Positions 27,178 to 36,592 of a stretch of DNA of 64,000 bases are shown in pieces. This DNA comes from Arthrobacter globiformis. Lineage in GTDB: Bacteria; Actinomycetota; Actinomycetes; Actinomycetales; Micrococcaceae. The position numbers were made by a program, and so were the translations under genes. The notes under the pieces were generated by a model, which saw nothing but the letters and a program-made list of their open reading frames with translations, did not search any database and was not told the origin of the DNA. The DNA lies in contig NZ_JAUSXI010000001.1 in the NCBI RefSeq assembly GCF_030815865.1, positions 310,001 through 374,000 on the forward strand, read 5' to 3'. The first letter of the stretch is position 1; each line of letters starts with the position of its first letter.

Positions 27178-27921
27178 GTGCCCGCTGAAGATGAACCCAC
27201 ACCTGACCAGGCCCTGCCTGAGTCCCCGCCGCGCGAGCTCCGCTTTGCCTACGTCGCCGGCGTGACGCCGGGGAAGTGGATCCGGCGCTGGGAGGAACGG
27301 ATGCCGCACGTTCCCTTGCGTTCGTTCATGTCCGACGGCGGATCGCAGGTTTCGGTACTGAGCGACGGTTCGGCGGACCTGAGTTTTGTCCGCCTCCCGG
27401 TGGACCGCGAAGGCCTGAACGTCATCCCGCTGTACGAGGAACAGCCCGTGGTGGTGGCACCCAAGGGCCACGAAATCACCGTGTTCGAGGACGTGGCACT
27501 CGAGGATCTGGTGGAGGAAACCTTTCTCGACGCCGACGAACTGGGCGGGCCGGAAATGGCCCTCCAGGTGGTGGCTTCCGGCGCTGGCCTGCTGATTCTT
27601 CCCATGTCCGTGGCGCGGCATTTCAACACCAAGGACACCGTGGCCCGCCGCCTTACGGGGGCGCCGGGGACACAGATCGCGCTGGCCTGGCCCAGCGATG
27701 CCACGGACGAGGTCATTGAGGAGTTCATCGGAATTGTCCGCGGCCGCACCGCCCAGAGCTCCCGGCAGCCGTCCGCCCGGCAGGAGGAACCCAAAAAGGC
27801 ACCCAAGCCGGACCGCCGTGGCACAGGAGCCGGCGCCAAGAAGCCGAAAGTCGCCCAGCGTTACGCACCCAACCCGGACAAGGGGCGGGGCCGCGGCTCG
27901 CGGAAAAAGGGCAAGAGGTAA
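27178..27921 (+). CDS. LysR substrate-binding-domain protein without HTH
   Basis: A 247-residue protein from GTG 27178. Residues 20-190 form a LysR-type effector-binding domain (LRFAYVAGVTPGKWIRRWEE, LSDGSADLSFVRLPVDREGL, EEQPVVVAPKGHEITVFEDV, VVASGAGLLILPMSVARHF). There is no N-terminal winged helix; translation begins directly at the effector domain. Instead a strongly basic, probably disordered C-terminus (KKAPKPDRRG to GRGSRKKGKR) could contact nucleic acid. It is divergently paired with the DUF5997 gene, which may supply DNA binding (inference). The ligand is unknown. Confidence 0.85.
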   Translation: MPAEDEPTPDQALPESPPRELRFAYVAGVTPGKWIRRWEERMPHVPLRSFMSDGGSQVSVLSDGSADLSFVRLPVDREGLNVIPLYEEQPVVVAPKGHEITVFEDVALEDLVEETFLDADELGGPEMALQVVASGAGLLILPMSVARHFNTKDTVARRLTGAPGTQIALAWPSDATDEVIEEFIGIVRGRTAQSSRQPSARQEEPKKAPKPDRRGTGAGAKKPKVAQRYAPNPDKGRGRGSRKKGKR

Positions 27922-27970
27922 CTGCTGTTGCCAGCCGCTTGAACTGCGGCGTTCCTGCTGCCGTGCGTGT

Positions 27971-28168
27971 TCACCGTGATCCTTGATCAGCTCCCGTGCC
28001 CGGTCGCCTGCAGTCACGGAGGTGTGCCAGCAGGGCCCGTTCCGGGCTTCCGGGATTCTCGCCAAGATGCCGCAGCAGCGCCATACGGACGTCCATGTCC
28101 GTGCCCTCGTCACTGAGGACGTGGCTGATCACGCCCATGATCTGGCGCCGAAGACCTTCCTCCTGCAT
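27971..28168 (-). CDS. Small hypothetical protein
   Basis: A possible 65-residue protein: MQEEGLRRQIMGVISHVLSD, then MDVRMALLRHLGENPGSPER and ALLAHLRDC. It is mainly helical, with a well-placed AAAGGAG about ten bases before the ATG. No family recognised. It lies convergent with the LysR-effector gene and divergent from the multicopper oxidase. Confidence 0.5.
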   Translation of the reverse strand: MQEEGLRRQIMGVISHVLSDEGTDMDVRMALLRHLGENPGSPERALLAHLRDCRRPGTGADQGSR

Positions 28169-28527
28169 GGGACCACGCTCCTTTACTTCTGGTGGCAGTC
28201 TGCCGCCGGGCCGTTGGAAATAGCCGGGGGCCGGCCGGAGCTGCGGCGCCTGCGGCGGCCATACTTAGGGGGTCCCGCCCCCGCGGTTGGCTGCGGGAAC
28301 CGATTTGAGGGTGGGGCCACCGGGTAGCCCGTGCTTTCCACAGGGACCCCTTGGCAAAGTGATGGGGTACCGACGGCGGCCCTCCCACCAATTCAGGTGG
28401 GACAGAACCCCGCGGACGCTGCTTCCCAAGGTTTTCTGGAGTCCCGCGGCGCACCATGACTGTGTTTCCACATGTGGCCAGCGCCAACGCCGTCGCTGAG
28501 GCCATCACAACCAGCTGGGAGGACGTC
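28169..28527. other. Long leader region upstream of the multicopper oxidase gene
   Basis: No gene or recognised RNA element. It contains a short hairpin CCCACC/GGTGGG near 28384-28401 and a G-run/C-run pair near 28267-28280. I found no clear copper-responsive CsoR or CueR site. Confidence 0.35.
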
Positions 28528-30264
28528 ATGGCAACAACACGGAGGGACGTGTTGAAATTAAGCCTGTTGGGCGGCGCTGTCGCCGTCACTGCATCAACCG
28601 GAGGCCCGGCCCTCGCAGGTGTTCCGGGAAGTGTCTCCGGCCGCCGAGGTGCAGACGACAATGAGACAACGGTTGTCACGCCAAGCAAGCTCGCCCCGGC
28701 GAACATGCCGGTCCCGTTCACCACCGTCTTCCGGCGGCCGCCGGAACTGCTTCCCTACGCCACGGGCCGGGACCGCGACGGCACGCCGTTTGCGAAATAT
28801 GCCCTGAATCAAAAACTGGGCAAGGCCCAGATCGCACGGGGGCTCAGCACTACCCTTGCGGGGTATAACGGCATTTTCCCGGGCCCCACCATCCGGGTGC
28901 AGCAGGGCACCCGGACGGAGCTGAGGATCAGCAACCGTCTGCCCGCGACGGGCCTGCTATATTCGAACACCTTCAACACGGTCACCCACCTGCATGGCTC
29001 GGCATCGCTGCCCCAGTACGACGGGTACGCGAATGACCGCACCGCGCCGGGCAGGGTGAAGAACTACCAATATCCAAACTGGCAGGCGGCGCGGACACTC
29101 TGGTACCACGACCACAACCACATGCTGACGGCGCAGGGCGTGTACTCGGGGCTCGCTTCCACCTACGCCATCACCAACGCGCTTGAGCGGGCGCAGTTGC
29201 CGCAGGGCGAGTTCGACGTGCCCATCCTGGTCTCGGACGTGATGCTGAACGCCGACGGGTCCCTTGGCTACAACGACAACGGCCACTCCGGGCTGTGGGG
29301 CGACATCATCATGGTCAACGGGGTGCCGTGGCCCACCATGAAGGTTAAGCCGCGGATTTACCGGTTCCGGTTCCTGGTTGGCTCGATCACCCGCTCCTAC
29401 CGCTTTGCCCTGTCCAACGGCGACCCGTTCCACGTAGTTGGCACCGACGCCGGGATGACCCCGAAAGTGCAGGCGGTGTCGTCCTGGCGGCAGGGGACTG
29501 CCGAACGCTACGAGGTGCTGATCGACTTCCGGAAGTACAAGCCAGGCCAGTCAGTGGAGCTGCGGAACCTGAGCAACAAGAACAACGTGAACTTCGCCAA
29601 CACCGGCAAGGTCATGAAGTTCCAGGTGGTGGCCGATTCCCCCGCCCAGCCCGGGTCCCGCACGATCAGCTCAATCCCCACCACGCTGGATCCCGGCCCG
29701 CACCCCACCAAGGCCCTCGGCGGCCTCGACACCATGGCACTGACCCCGGACATGGCCGTCGCCAAGAGGATCCTCCGGGTCCAGCGGAAGGGCGGGGAAT
29801 GGACCATCAACGGTGAAACCTGGGACGACGTGGAAAAATCCAACTTCACCCGGTGCTTCGCCAACCCGCAGCGCAACCAGGTGGAGCAGTGGACCATCGT
29901 CAACGAGTCGGGCGGCTGGTTCCATCCCGTCCACATCCATTTGATCGACGGCAAGATCATTGGCCGCAACACCAACGGCGGCAAGCCGTTCGCCTGGGAA
30001 GGCGGGCCGAAGGACGTCTTCTACGCGGGCGAGAGCGAGTCGGTCACTGTCCTCATGCAGTTCGACACCGGCAAGCACCTTGGCGGCCGGTACATGGTCC
30101 ACTGCCACAACCTCGTCCATGAGGACCACGACATGATGGTCCAGTTCTCCGTGGGCGACCTGCGGAACAACGACCCCATCAACGCCGACAAGCCCGTGCT
30201 GGAAACCCGGCCTGAGGGGTACTACGCCTCGAAGTACCAGCTGGCCTACCCGGCAGGGACGTGA
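28528..30264 (+). CDS. Tat-exported multicopper oxidase (CotA/bilirubin-oxidase-like)
   Basis: A 578-residue laccase-type oxidase that couples one-electron oxidation of phenols, bilirubin or metals to oxygen reduction outside the membrane. ATG 28528 follows GGGAGGA; the signal peptide has a twin-arginine motif (TTRRDVLKLSLLGG). Copper ligands are intact: HLHG (His154, His156), WYHDHNHM (192-199), HPVHIH (466-471) and HCH-x3-H-x4-M (His525, Cys526, His527, His531, Met536), defining the trinuclear centre and a type 1 site with Met axial ligand. It is followed after one base by a lipoprotein gene, so the two are co-transcribed. Confidence 0.95.
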   Translation: MATTRRDVLKLSLLGGAVAVTASTGGPALAGVPGSVSGRRGADDNETTVVTPSKLAPANMPVPFTTVFRRPPELLPYATGRDRDGTPFAKYALNQKLGKAQIARGLSTTLAGYNGIFPGPTIRVQQGTRTELRISNRLPATGLLYSNTFNTVTHLHGSASLPQYDGYANDRTAPGRVKNYQYPNWQAARTLWYHDHNHMLTAQGVYSGLASTYAITNALERAQLPQGEFDVPILVSDVMLNADGSLGYNDNGHSGLWGDIIMVNGVPWPTMKVKPRIYRFRFLVGSITRSYRFALSNGDPFHVVGTDAGMTPKVQAVSSWRQGTAERYEVLIDFRKYKPGQSVELRNLSNKNNVNFANTGKVMKFQVVADSPAQPGSRTISSIPTTLDPGPHPTKALGGLDTMALTPDMAVAKRILRVQRKGGEWTINGETWDDVEKSNFTRCFANPQRNQVEQWTIVNESGGWFHPVHIHLIDGKIIGRNTNGGKPFAWEGGPKDVFYAGESESVTVLMQFDTGKHLGGRYMVHCHNLVHEDHDMMVQFSVGDLRNNDPINADKPVLETRPEGYYASKYQLAYPAGT

Positions 30265-30265
30265 C

Positions 30266-31111
30266 ATGAAACGGACGCTACTGATCGCACCCGCGGTGCT
30301 GCTGGCCTTCTCCCTGGCCGGCTGCACCGGCGGTGTCCAGGTGAGTCCGGCGGCCAGCCCCGCCGCCAACCCGGCACCCGCCCCGCCCGCAAGCAGCCCC
30401 GACGCCGCCGCGAATACCGCGGACCGGGTCCTCGCGCAGGCGGAGGAAGGGCAGGACCTGGGCAACGGGCGGCCCATCGTCAGCTACGACGGCCTCATGG
30501 TCCGGCGCAGGGTGGTGATCGCTGTGCATACTGGGCTGGACGCCGACGTCGCCGGCATCCGCAAGCGGCTGGACACGGCCGCCGCAGCACGGGGGACCGC
30601 CCTCTCCGCCATTTCGCCCGATGTGCTTGAACCGACTGTGCTGCAGCAGATGGTCCCCGAGGTCATCGTGGCTCTTCCGTCAACTGCCACTCCCGACGAC
30701 GGACGCACCATTGTGCGGGCAGTTACCGAGGAGGACACCGGCAAACTTGGTGTGAAGAACTTCTATGTCCTGCCGGTCCTGGTGCATGACCTGCGCTTCA
30801 GCGTTGCCGCGGCGGACCCCGCCGCAACGTCGGCCGCTGTGGACCGGGAGGGCATCGTGTCCGACGCGCTTGGTAACTACAGCACCGTAGCGAGGGGCGG
30901 GCAGCTCAGCATCAGCTACACAGGCCCGCTCCTCGGCGATGACATCGTCGGGAGCGTCCGCGCGGGCATCAGCAGGCAGGCGCACGTTCCCACCGCCGAC
31001 GTGGGCGTCGGACCCAGGTCCGCGTCCGGAACCGGCGTCAACATGGCCACCGAACCGCCCTGGGAGGCGGAACAGCTCGAAGGCCAGGCAATACATCCAC
31101 ACACGGAGTGA
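30266..31111 (+). CDS. Lipoprotein of unknown function, partner of the multicopper oxidase
   Basis: A 281-residue protein with a lipobox (FSLAGC, lipid-modified Cys20), an Ala/Pro-rich linker to about residue 50, then a soluble domain with DGLMVRRRVVIAVHTGLDAD, VPEVIVALPSTATPDDGRTI and LGVKNFYVLPVLVHDLRFSV. The ATG begins one base after the oxidase stop, so translation is coupled. I do not recognise the domain. By position it may help the oxidase at the membrane surface, but this is inference. Confidence 0.8.
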   Translation: MKRTLLIAPAVLLAFSLAGCTGGVQVSPAASPAANPAPAPPASSPDAAANTADRVLAQAEEGQDLGNGRPIVSYDGLMVRRRVVIAVHTGLDADVAGIRKRLDTAAAARGTALSAISPDVLEPTVLQQMVPEVIVALPSTATPDDGRTIVRAVTEEDTGKLGVKNFYVLPVLVHDLRFSVAAADPAATSAAVDREGIVSDALGNYSTVARGGQLSISYTGPLLGDDIVGSVRAGISRQAHVPTADVGVGPRSASGTGVNMATEPPWEAEQLEGQAIHPHTE

Positions 31112-31162
31112 TGCGCCACTTCCAAACCAGAAACTGCGCGGCGAGGAACGATAGGAGAAACA

Positions 31163-31804
31163 GTGAGGAGCATGTCCAGCCCCACCATCCGGGACGTCGC
31201 CGAACGGGCCGGGGTCTCACTGACGACGGTGTCCTACGTGCTGTCCGGCAGGAGCGGAGGCACCACCCGGATCAGCCCATCCACGCAGGAACGCGTGATG
31301 GCCGCCGCCGATGACCTTGGCTACGTACCCAACCAGGCGGCGCGGGGAATGCGCCGCGGCAGGACGGATCTGGTGGCCATCGCCATTGAGGACCTGGAAT
31401 GGCCGGCGGACCGGGCGCTCGCCACGGCCGCCGCCGCAATACTTCCGCGTCACGGCTACCAGCCGGTGATCCTGCTCGGCCAGTCGTGGCGCAAGTTCAT
31501 GCTGGCCGGCGGGGCCGACGGCGTCATCGTGGGCGTCCTCCCCACCTCTGAGGAGGAGCACCACGCCATCGCCGAGCTGGCCAGGCGGGGCATCGCGCAG
31601 GTGGTCATCGACGAATCGGTGCACGCCGAGCAGGCCGTCGCGCTGCTCATGGACCGAATGGCCGGGTACGCCCAGGCCGCCGGGCAAACGGCACCGTGGA
31701 AGCGTCTCAGCGCAAATGCCCTGTTTGGTGGCGGTGCTCTGCACCTGCTGAACGAGGTGATGTCCGCCGCCGGTGTTTTTGCGGAACAGATTCCGATCTT
31801 CTAG
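31163..31804 (+). CDS. Short LacI-type DNA-binding protein (C-terminally reduced)
   Basis: A 213-residue protein from GTG 31163 (AGGAG five bases ahead). A complete LacI HTH and hinge are present (SSPTIRDVAERAGVSLTTVS, YVLSGRSGGTTRISPSTQER, VPNQAARGMRRGRTDLVAIA). The periplasmic-binding-like part is much shorter than the usual ~270 residues: it covers about half of the domain, then a non-typical tail AGVFAEQIPIF. Ligand binding may be lost or altered. It precedes, after a 370-bp gap, the sulfonate-type ABC and monooxygenase operon, which it may regulate. Confidence 0.8.
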   Translation: MRSMSSPTIRDVAERAGVSLTTVSYVLSGRSGGTTRISPSTQERVMAAADDLGYVPNQAARGMRRGRTDLVAIAIEDLEWPADRALATAAAAILPRHGYQPVILLGQSWRKFMLAGGADGVIVGVLPTSEEEHHAIAELARRGIAQVVIDESVHAEQAVALLMDRMAGYAQAAGQTAPWKRLSANALFGGGALHLLNEVMSAAGVFAEQIPIF

Positions 31805-32174
31805 GAACCAAGTGAACCAGAACCGGGTGCCGGCAGCCGCGTAACAATCGAGCCTGGCCCCTGCCGTGTTCCGCGCAGCTCCTTGCAGCCGATGGACGGC
31901 GCCCGCACGTCATGGTCCGTAGCCCAGCCGCAACATCAGCCGCCGCCGCGGTCCGTTTCTGCAGCCATGCGTCATCCGATGTCCCCAGAAGACGCCCGCC
32001 ATTACGGCCTGTTACCCCTCGAGTCGCTGCGCGTCCCGGAGCCGCCATCGGCGGCCCCGGCCGGCAGGTTACGCCCCGTTTCCCCTCGTGACCGTGCCCT
32101 TCAGGCGGTGGTCCATCTCTGCTCTCATGGTGGACACCGAACGCCTTGGACGACCTGCTGAAGGGAAGCACACC
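31805..32174. other. Intergenic region before the ABC/monooxygenase operon
   Basis: About 370 bp without a supportable gene, riboswitch or clear terminator. A substrate-binding protein gene, expected for an ABC importer of this class, is not here or elsewhere nearby. Confidence 0.4.
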
Positions 32175-33083
32175 ATGACCTCCGGAACCGGGCCGATACC
32201 GAAAATCAGCCTTCAAAACATCACCAAGAAGTTCACGGTGCGGCCCAGCAAGGACAATCCGGAAGGAGCGGTCCTGACCGCCCTGGACGGCATCTCCCTT
32301 GACGTCTCCGCAGGCGAATTCATCACCCTGGTGGGCCCCAGCGGCTCCGGCAAGACCACCCTGCTGGACCTCCTGGCCGGCCTAACCAAGCCGGACACCG
32401 GCCAGGTGCTGGTGGACGGCCGGGAAGTGGCGGGACCGGGCCGGGACCGCGCCGTCGTTTTCCAGCAGTATGCGCTGTTCCCCTGGCGCACGGCCGCTGC
32501 CAACGTGTCCTTCGGACTGGAAGGCGTGGGCAGCGACGGGAAGCGCTATAGCCGCAAGGAACGGGCCGAGAAGGCGCGCGAATACCTTGAGCTCGTAGGC
32601 CTCGGCGGCTTTGAAGACCGTTACCCCCACGAGCTGTCCGGCGGCATGAAGCAGCGGGTGGCCATCGCCCGCAGCCTCGCGTACGAGCCGGACATCCTGC
32701 TGATGGACGAACCGTTCGCCGCATTGGACGCCCAAACGCGCGAGCAGCTTCAGACCGAACTGCTCCGCATCTGGGCCACCACGGGCAAGACCATCATCTT
32801 CATCACCCACGGCATCGACGAGGCCGTGTACCTCGGCCAGCGCGTGGCCGTGCTCAGCTCCCGGCCGGGACGGCTGAAGGAAATCGTGGACATCGACCTC
32901 GGAGACCGCTCCGGTGACGAGGACGTCCGCTCCAGCCCGGCCTTCGTGGAACACCGGCACAAGGTTTGGTCGCTGCTGCATGACGAGGTACGCCGTGCCC
33001 AGGAAGCCGGCCACGCGAAGATCCAGCCCGACGGAACGGCGCCGGACGAAACCAGGACCATCACCACGGGAAAGGCAGCCTGA
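32175..33083 (+). CDS. ABC transporter ATPase, nitrate/sulfonate/taurine type (SsuB-like)
   Basis: A 302-residue ATPase from ATG 32175 (AAGGGAAG ahead). Walker A is GPSGSGKTT, the Q-loop lies in VFQQYALFPW, the signature is LSGGMKQRVAIARSLAY, Walker B is ILLMDEPFAALD and the switch His is in IFITHGIDEAVYLGQRV. These match the SsuB/TauB/NrtD group. It energises the permease encoded immediately downstream (stop and start share one base). The adjacent flavin monooxygenase suggests uptake of an organosulfur compound or similar; no binding protein gene is present in the operon. Confidence 0.93.
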   Translation: MTSGTGPIPKISLQNITKKFTVRPSKDNPEGAVLTALDGISLDVSAGEFITLVGPSGSGKTTLLDLLAGLTKPDTGQVLVDGREVAGPGRDRAVVFQQYALFPWRTAAANVSFGLEGVGSDGKRYSRKERAEKAREYLELVGLGGFEDRYPHELSGGMKQRVAIARSLAYEPDILLMDEPFAALDAQTREQLQTELLRIWATTGKTIIFITHGIDEAVYLGQRVAVLSSRPGRLKEIVDIDLGDRSGDEDVRSSPAFVEHRHKVWSLLHDEVRRAQEAGHAKIQPDGTAPDETRTITTGKAA

Positions 33084-33997
33084 TGAGCACGCCAACACTG
33101 ACCAAGGAAACGGAACGGCAGACCGGTCCCGCGGCGGCCCGGGAGGCAACGACGGAGCGAAATCCGGCGCTGCGTCCGGGTCCCGGCACGCCACCGGCGG
33201 CCAGGCTGCGCCGGTACGCCGTGCAGGGCGGCAAAGCTGTGTGGGGCGCCGGTGCCATCATCCTGTTCCTGTTGCTCTGGGAACTGGGACCCACCTACCT
33301 TGCTCCGGCATCGACGAGAGTTTTCCTTCCACCCCTTCACGAAGTGCTCGAGGCGCTGGGCACACTCATCGGAAACGGCCAGCTGCAAAACCACCTCGCA
33401 GCCAGCCTGAGCCGGTCCGCCAGCGGCTTCGGCATCGCCGTCGTGACGGCCGTGGCCCTAGGCCTGCTCGTGGCCTGGTACGGCGCCCTTGACCGCTTCC
33501 TCAATCCGCTGCTGGAAGTCTTCAGGAACACGGCCGCGCTGGCCCTGCTCCCCGTGTTCACGCTGCTGCTCGGCATCGGGGAGACCTCAAAGATCAGCAT
33601 CGTGGCCTACGCGGCATTCTTCCCGGTGCTGCTGAACACCATCGCCGGCGTCCGGACCGTTGACCCGCTGCTGATCCGGGCAGCCCGCTCACTGGGACTG
33701 TCCAACTTCCAGCTGTTCCAAAAAGTGATCCTTCCGTCCGCCGTGCCCACCATCTTCACGGGCATCCGGATGGCCGGCACGTCCTCCATCCTCGTCCTGA
33801 TCGCCGCCGAGATGGTCGGTGCCAAGGCCGGACTGGGCTACCTGATCGTCAATTCCCAGATGAGCTTCCTCATCCCGGACATGTACGCGGGCATCCTGAC
33901 CGTGTCCCTGCTCGGCCTGCTGGTCAACTACCTCCTGGTTGCCGTCGAACGCCACTTCTCCCGCTGGCGGACCGGCGTCGGATCCCGGACCGCCTGA
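33083..33997 (+). CDS. ABC transporter permease (SsuC-like)
   Basis: A 304-residue inner-membrane permease of the BPD_transp_1 family with a long hydrophilic N-terminus (1-50) and about six helices. The EAA-type coupling loop is RAARSLGLSNFQLFQKVILP followed by PTIFTGIRMAG. TGATG overlap with the ATPase gene indicates translational coupling. Together the two form the core of an importer for sulfonate, nitrate or a similar small anion. The binding protein must come from elsewhere. Confidence 0.92.
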   Translation: MSTPTLTKETERQTGPAAAREATTERNPALRPGPGTPPAARLRRYAVQGGKAVWGAGAIILFLLLWELGPTYLAPASTRVFLPPLHEVLEALGTLIGNGQLQNHLAASLSRSASGFGIAVVTAVALGLLVAWYGALDRFLNPLLEVFRNTAALALLPVFTLLLGIGETSKISIVAYAAFFPVLLNTIAGVRTVDPLLIRAARSLGLSNFQLFQKVILPSAVPTIFTGIRMAGTSSILVLIAAEMVGAKAGLGYLIVNSQMSFLIPDMYAGILTVSLLGLLVNYLLVAVERHFSRWRTGVGSRTA

Positions 33998-34028
33998 ACC
34001 GCCCGCTCCCAACCCAAGGAACCAGATC

Positions 34029-35402
34029 ATGCCTGAACGCACCACTGCCAAAGCCGGCGGCGCACGCCAGCTCCACCTGAATGCCTTCCTGATGAGCACC
34101 GGACACCACGAGGCGTCCTGGCGGCTGCCCGAAAGCGACAGCTTCGCCGGAACGCAGGTGGCACACTTCCAGCAGCTCGCCCGTACCGCCGAACGCGGCA
34201 CCTTCGACTCGATCTTCTTCGCCGACTCGCCCGTGCTGCACGGCGACGTGCGCCAGCGCCCCTATGGGACGCTCGAGCCCACGGTCCTGCTCAGTGCCAT
34301 CGCTGCCGTGACCAAACGGATCGGGCTGATCGGCACCGCCTCCACCACCTACAACGATCCCTACAACCTGGCACGCAGGTTCGCCTCGCTGGACCACATC
34401 AGCGGCGGCCGGGCCGGCTGGAACGTGGTGACAACGGCCGGCGAGGCCGCGGCGCGGAACTTCTCGCTGGAGGACCAGCCCGCACACTGGCGCCGTTACG
34501 AGCGCGCCGCCGAGTTCCTGGACGCCGCCAGGAAGCTCTGGGACAGCTGGGAAGACGACGCCGCGGTGGGGGACAAGGCGGCCGGGGTCTGGGGGGACAG
34601 CTCACGCGTCCACGCCGTCAACCACACCGGCCGCTACTTCCGGATCCAGGGTCCCCTGGACGTGCCGCGTTCACCCCAGGGCCACCCGGTGATCGTGCAG
34701 GCCGGCTCTTCCGAAGACGGTAAGGACTTCGCCGCCCGCTACGCCGAGGCGGTGTTCACCGCGCAGCAGACACTGGCCGAGGCACAGCGCTTCTATGCCG
34801 AACTGAAGCGGAAGACGGCCGCCGTGGGCCGCAACCCGGAACACATCAAGATCCTGCCCGGCATTGTTCCGGTTATCGGCTCCACCGAGCACGAGGCGCG
34901 GCGGCTGGAGAAGCAGCTTGATGAGCTCATCCATCCTGAGCACGCACGGAAGCAGCTGGCCGGAGTCCTCCGGGTCTCGCCCGAATCCCTACCGCTTGAT
35001 GCGCAACTGCCCGAGGACCTCCCCTCGGAGGATGCGATCGAAGGGGCCAAGAGCCGGTACACCTTGATCGTGGAGCTCGCCCGGCGCGAGCGGCTCACCG
35101 TCCGGCAGCTCATCGGCAGGCTCGGGGGCGGCCGCGGGCACCGCACCTTCTCCGGAACGCCCGAGCAGGTGGCGGATGCCATTCAGGAGTGGTTCGAGAA
35201 GGGCGCGGCCGACGGCTTCAACATCATGCCGCCGGTGCTGCCTTCGGGCCTGGACGCCTTCGTGGACCACGTCATCCCGATCTTGCGGTCCCGCGGACTG
35301 TTCCGCCAGCAGTACACGGGGCGCACGCTGCGTGAGCACTACGGGCTGCCGCGGCCCGCGAGCGGTTTTGCCCCTGCAGAGTCCGCTGAGCCGGCTGCTT
35401 AG
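34029..35402 (+). CDS. LLM-class flavin-dependent monooxygenase (NtaA/SnaA/DszA type)
   Basis: A 457-residue protein from ATG 34029 (AAGGAA ahead), third gene of the ABC operon. Family features: LHLNAFLMSTGHHEASWRLP, GTFDSIFFADSPVLHG, LEPTVLLSAIAAVTKRIGLI, TASTTYNDPYNLARRFASLD, HISGGRAGWNVVTT and, late in the protein, GTPEQVADAIQEWFEKGAAD. These define the NtaA/SnaA/DszA monooxygenase subgroup, which uses FMNH2 from a separate reductase to cleave C-N or C-S bonds. No reductase gene is adjacent. The substrate is probably the compound imported by the ABC system. It overlaps the convergent BASS gene by 4 bp. Confidence 0.92.
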   Translation: MPERTTAKAGGARQLHLNAFLMSTGHHEASWRLPESDSFAGTQVAHFQQLARTAERGTFDSIFFADSPVLHGDVRQRPYGTLEPTVLLSAIAAVTKRIGLIGTASTTYNDPYNLARRFASLDHISGGRAGWNVVTTAGEAAARNFSLEDQPAHWRRYERAAEFLDAARKLWDSWEDDAAVGDKAAGVWGDSSRVHAVNHTGRYFRIQGPLDVPRSPQGHPVIVQAGSSEDGKDFAARYAEAVFTAQQTLAEAQRFYAELKRKTAAVGRNPEHIKILPGIVPVIGSTEHEARRLEKQLDELIHPEHARKQLAGVLRVSPESLPLDAQLPEDLPSEDAIEGAKSRYTLIVELARRERLTVRQLIGRLGGGRGHRTFSGTPEQVADAIQEWFEKGAADGFNIMPPVLPSGLDAFVDHVIPILRSRGLFRQQYTGRTLREHYGLPRPASGFAPAESAEPAA

Positions 35403-36436
35403 GCTTCCCGCTGCTCCTGGAGGGGCTTCTGCTCCTGAAGCGGCCTCCGGGCCAGCCAGGCAGCGACGATTGCGCCTGAGATGTTGTGCCAGAGGGAAAA
35501 CACGGCGGACGGCAGCGCGGCCAGCGGGGTGAAGTGGGCCGTGGCCAGCGTTGCCGCCAGGCCGGAGTTCTGCATGCCGACCTCGAACGCGAGTGCCCTG
35601 CGAGCCTTGTCGTCCAGGCGGCCGAGCTTGCCGGCCAGGTAGCCGAGCCCCAGGCCGAAGCCGTTGTGCAGCACCACGGCCAGGAACACAATGCCGCCTG
35701 CGGCCACGATCTTGCTGGCGCTTCCCGCCACTACGACCGCCACGATGAGGGAAATCACGACGGCGGAGGCCCAGGGGAGTGCCGGCAGCGCCTTCGCGAC
35801 GAGCTTCTTGAGGAACAGCCGGGCCAGCAGGCCAGCGATCACCGGCAGCAGCACGGTCTTGACGATGTCCAGCACCATGGCGCCGGCATCGATGGTCAGG
35901 AAGGAACCGGCCAGGAACAACACCAGGACGGGCGTGACCACCGGGGCGATGAGCGTGGATACGCTGGCGACGGCGACGGAAAGGGCCACATCGCCCTTGG
36001 CCAGGAACGCCATCACGTTGGAGGCGGTGCCGGAGGGCGCGCAGCCCACGAGGATCAGACCAACTGCCAGCGAGGGCTCCAGATGTAGGAGGGTGGCGAT
36101 CGCCCAGCCGGCCCCGGGCATGATCACGTAGTGGGCCACGATGCCCAGCACCACGGCCCAGGGCCTGCGGGCCACGGCCGCGAAGTCGGGCGGCGTCAGC
36201 GTCAGCCCCATGCAGAACATGATGATTCCCAGCAAGTACGGGACCGCCGGGCCGAGGGGTTTGAAGGCGCCGGGAAGCAGGAATCCGGCAACGCCGGCCG
36301 CGAGCACCAGGAGCGGGAAGACGGTCACTGCGACGCGGGCAATCCTGGCTTCCGCGGCGAGGGCCGGGTTCAGGGGTGCAGCGTCGGCCTCCGTGGCCGA
36401 GGGAGGGGTTACGGGGTCTTTTGTTGCCTCAAGCAT
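35399..36436 (-). CDS. Bile acid:sodium symporter family (BASS) transporter
   Basis: A 345-residue membrane protein with ten helices. Signature segments are YLLGIIMFCMGLTLTPPDFA, LILVGCAPSGTASNVMAFLA (the crossover region with the conserved G-x-AP-G-ASN pattern) and ALAFEVGMQNSGLAATLATA. Bacterial BASS proteins import sodium-coupled organic anions such as pantoate, pyruvate-like acids or sulfated compounds; the substrate here is unknown. Its 3' end overlaps that of the convergent monooxygenase gene by 4 bp. Confidence 0.92.
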   Translation of the reverse strand: MLEATKDPVTPPSATEADAAPLNPALAAEARIARVAVTVFPLLVLAAGVAGFLLPGAFKPLGPAVPYLLGIIMFCMGLTLTPPDFAAVARRPWAVVLGIVAHYVIMPGAGWAIATLLHLEPSLAVGLILVGCAPSGTASNVMAFLAKGDVALSVAVASVSTLIAPVVTPVLVLFLAGSFLTIDAGAMVLDIVKTVLLPVIAGLLARLFLKKLVAKALPALPWASAVVISLIVAVVVAGSASKIVAAGGIVFLAVVLHNGFGLGLGYLAGKLGRLDDKARRALAFEVGMQNSGLAATLATAHFTPLAALPSAVFSLWHNISGAIVAAWLARRPLQEQKPLQEQREA

Positions 36437-36592
36437 TCAATAATGCTGGCACCGCCGGGGAGCGGTGGCCAGTTCGTGAACTGATGTCTGACAAATGTGT
36501 CGCGCCTCAGAAAGTTCCTCAGCGAAAGACCCGGTCCGGCTCGCCGTCGATGCGATACTGGATTGCACCGGATCGGGACTCAAGGGGACGGA

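Noticed and set aside
31805..32174. SAM or other sulfur-related riboswitch before the sulfonate-type operon
   Set aside because: I looked for conserved SAM-IV-like cores and found none; no compact stem set is evident.
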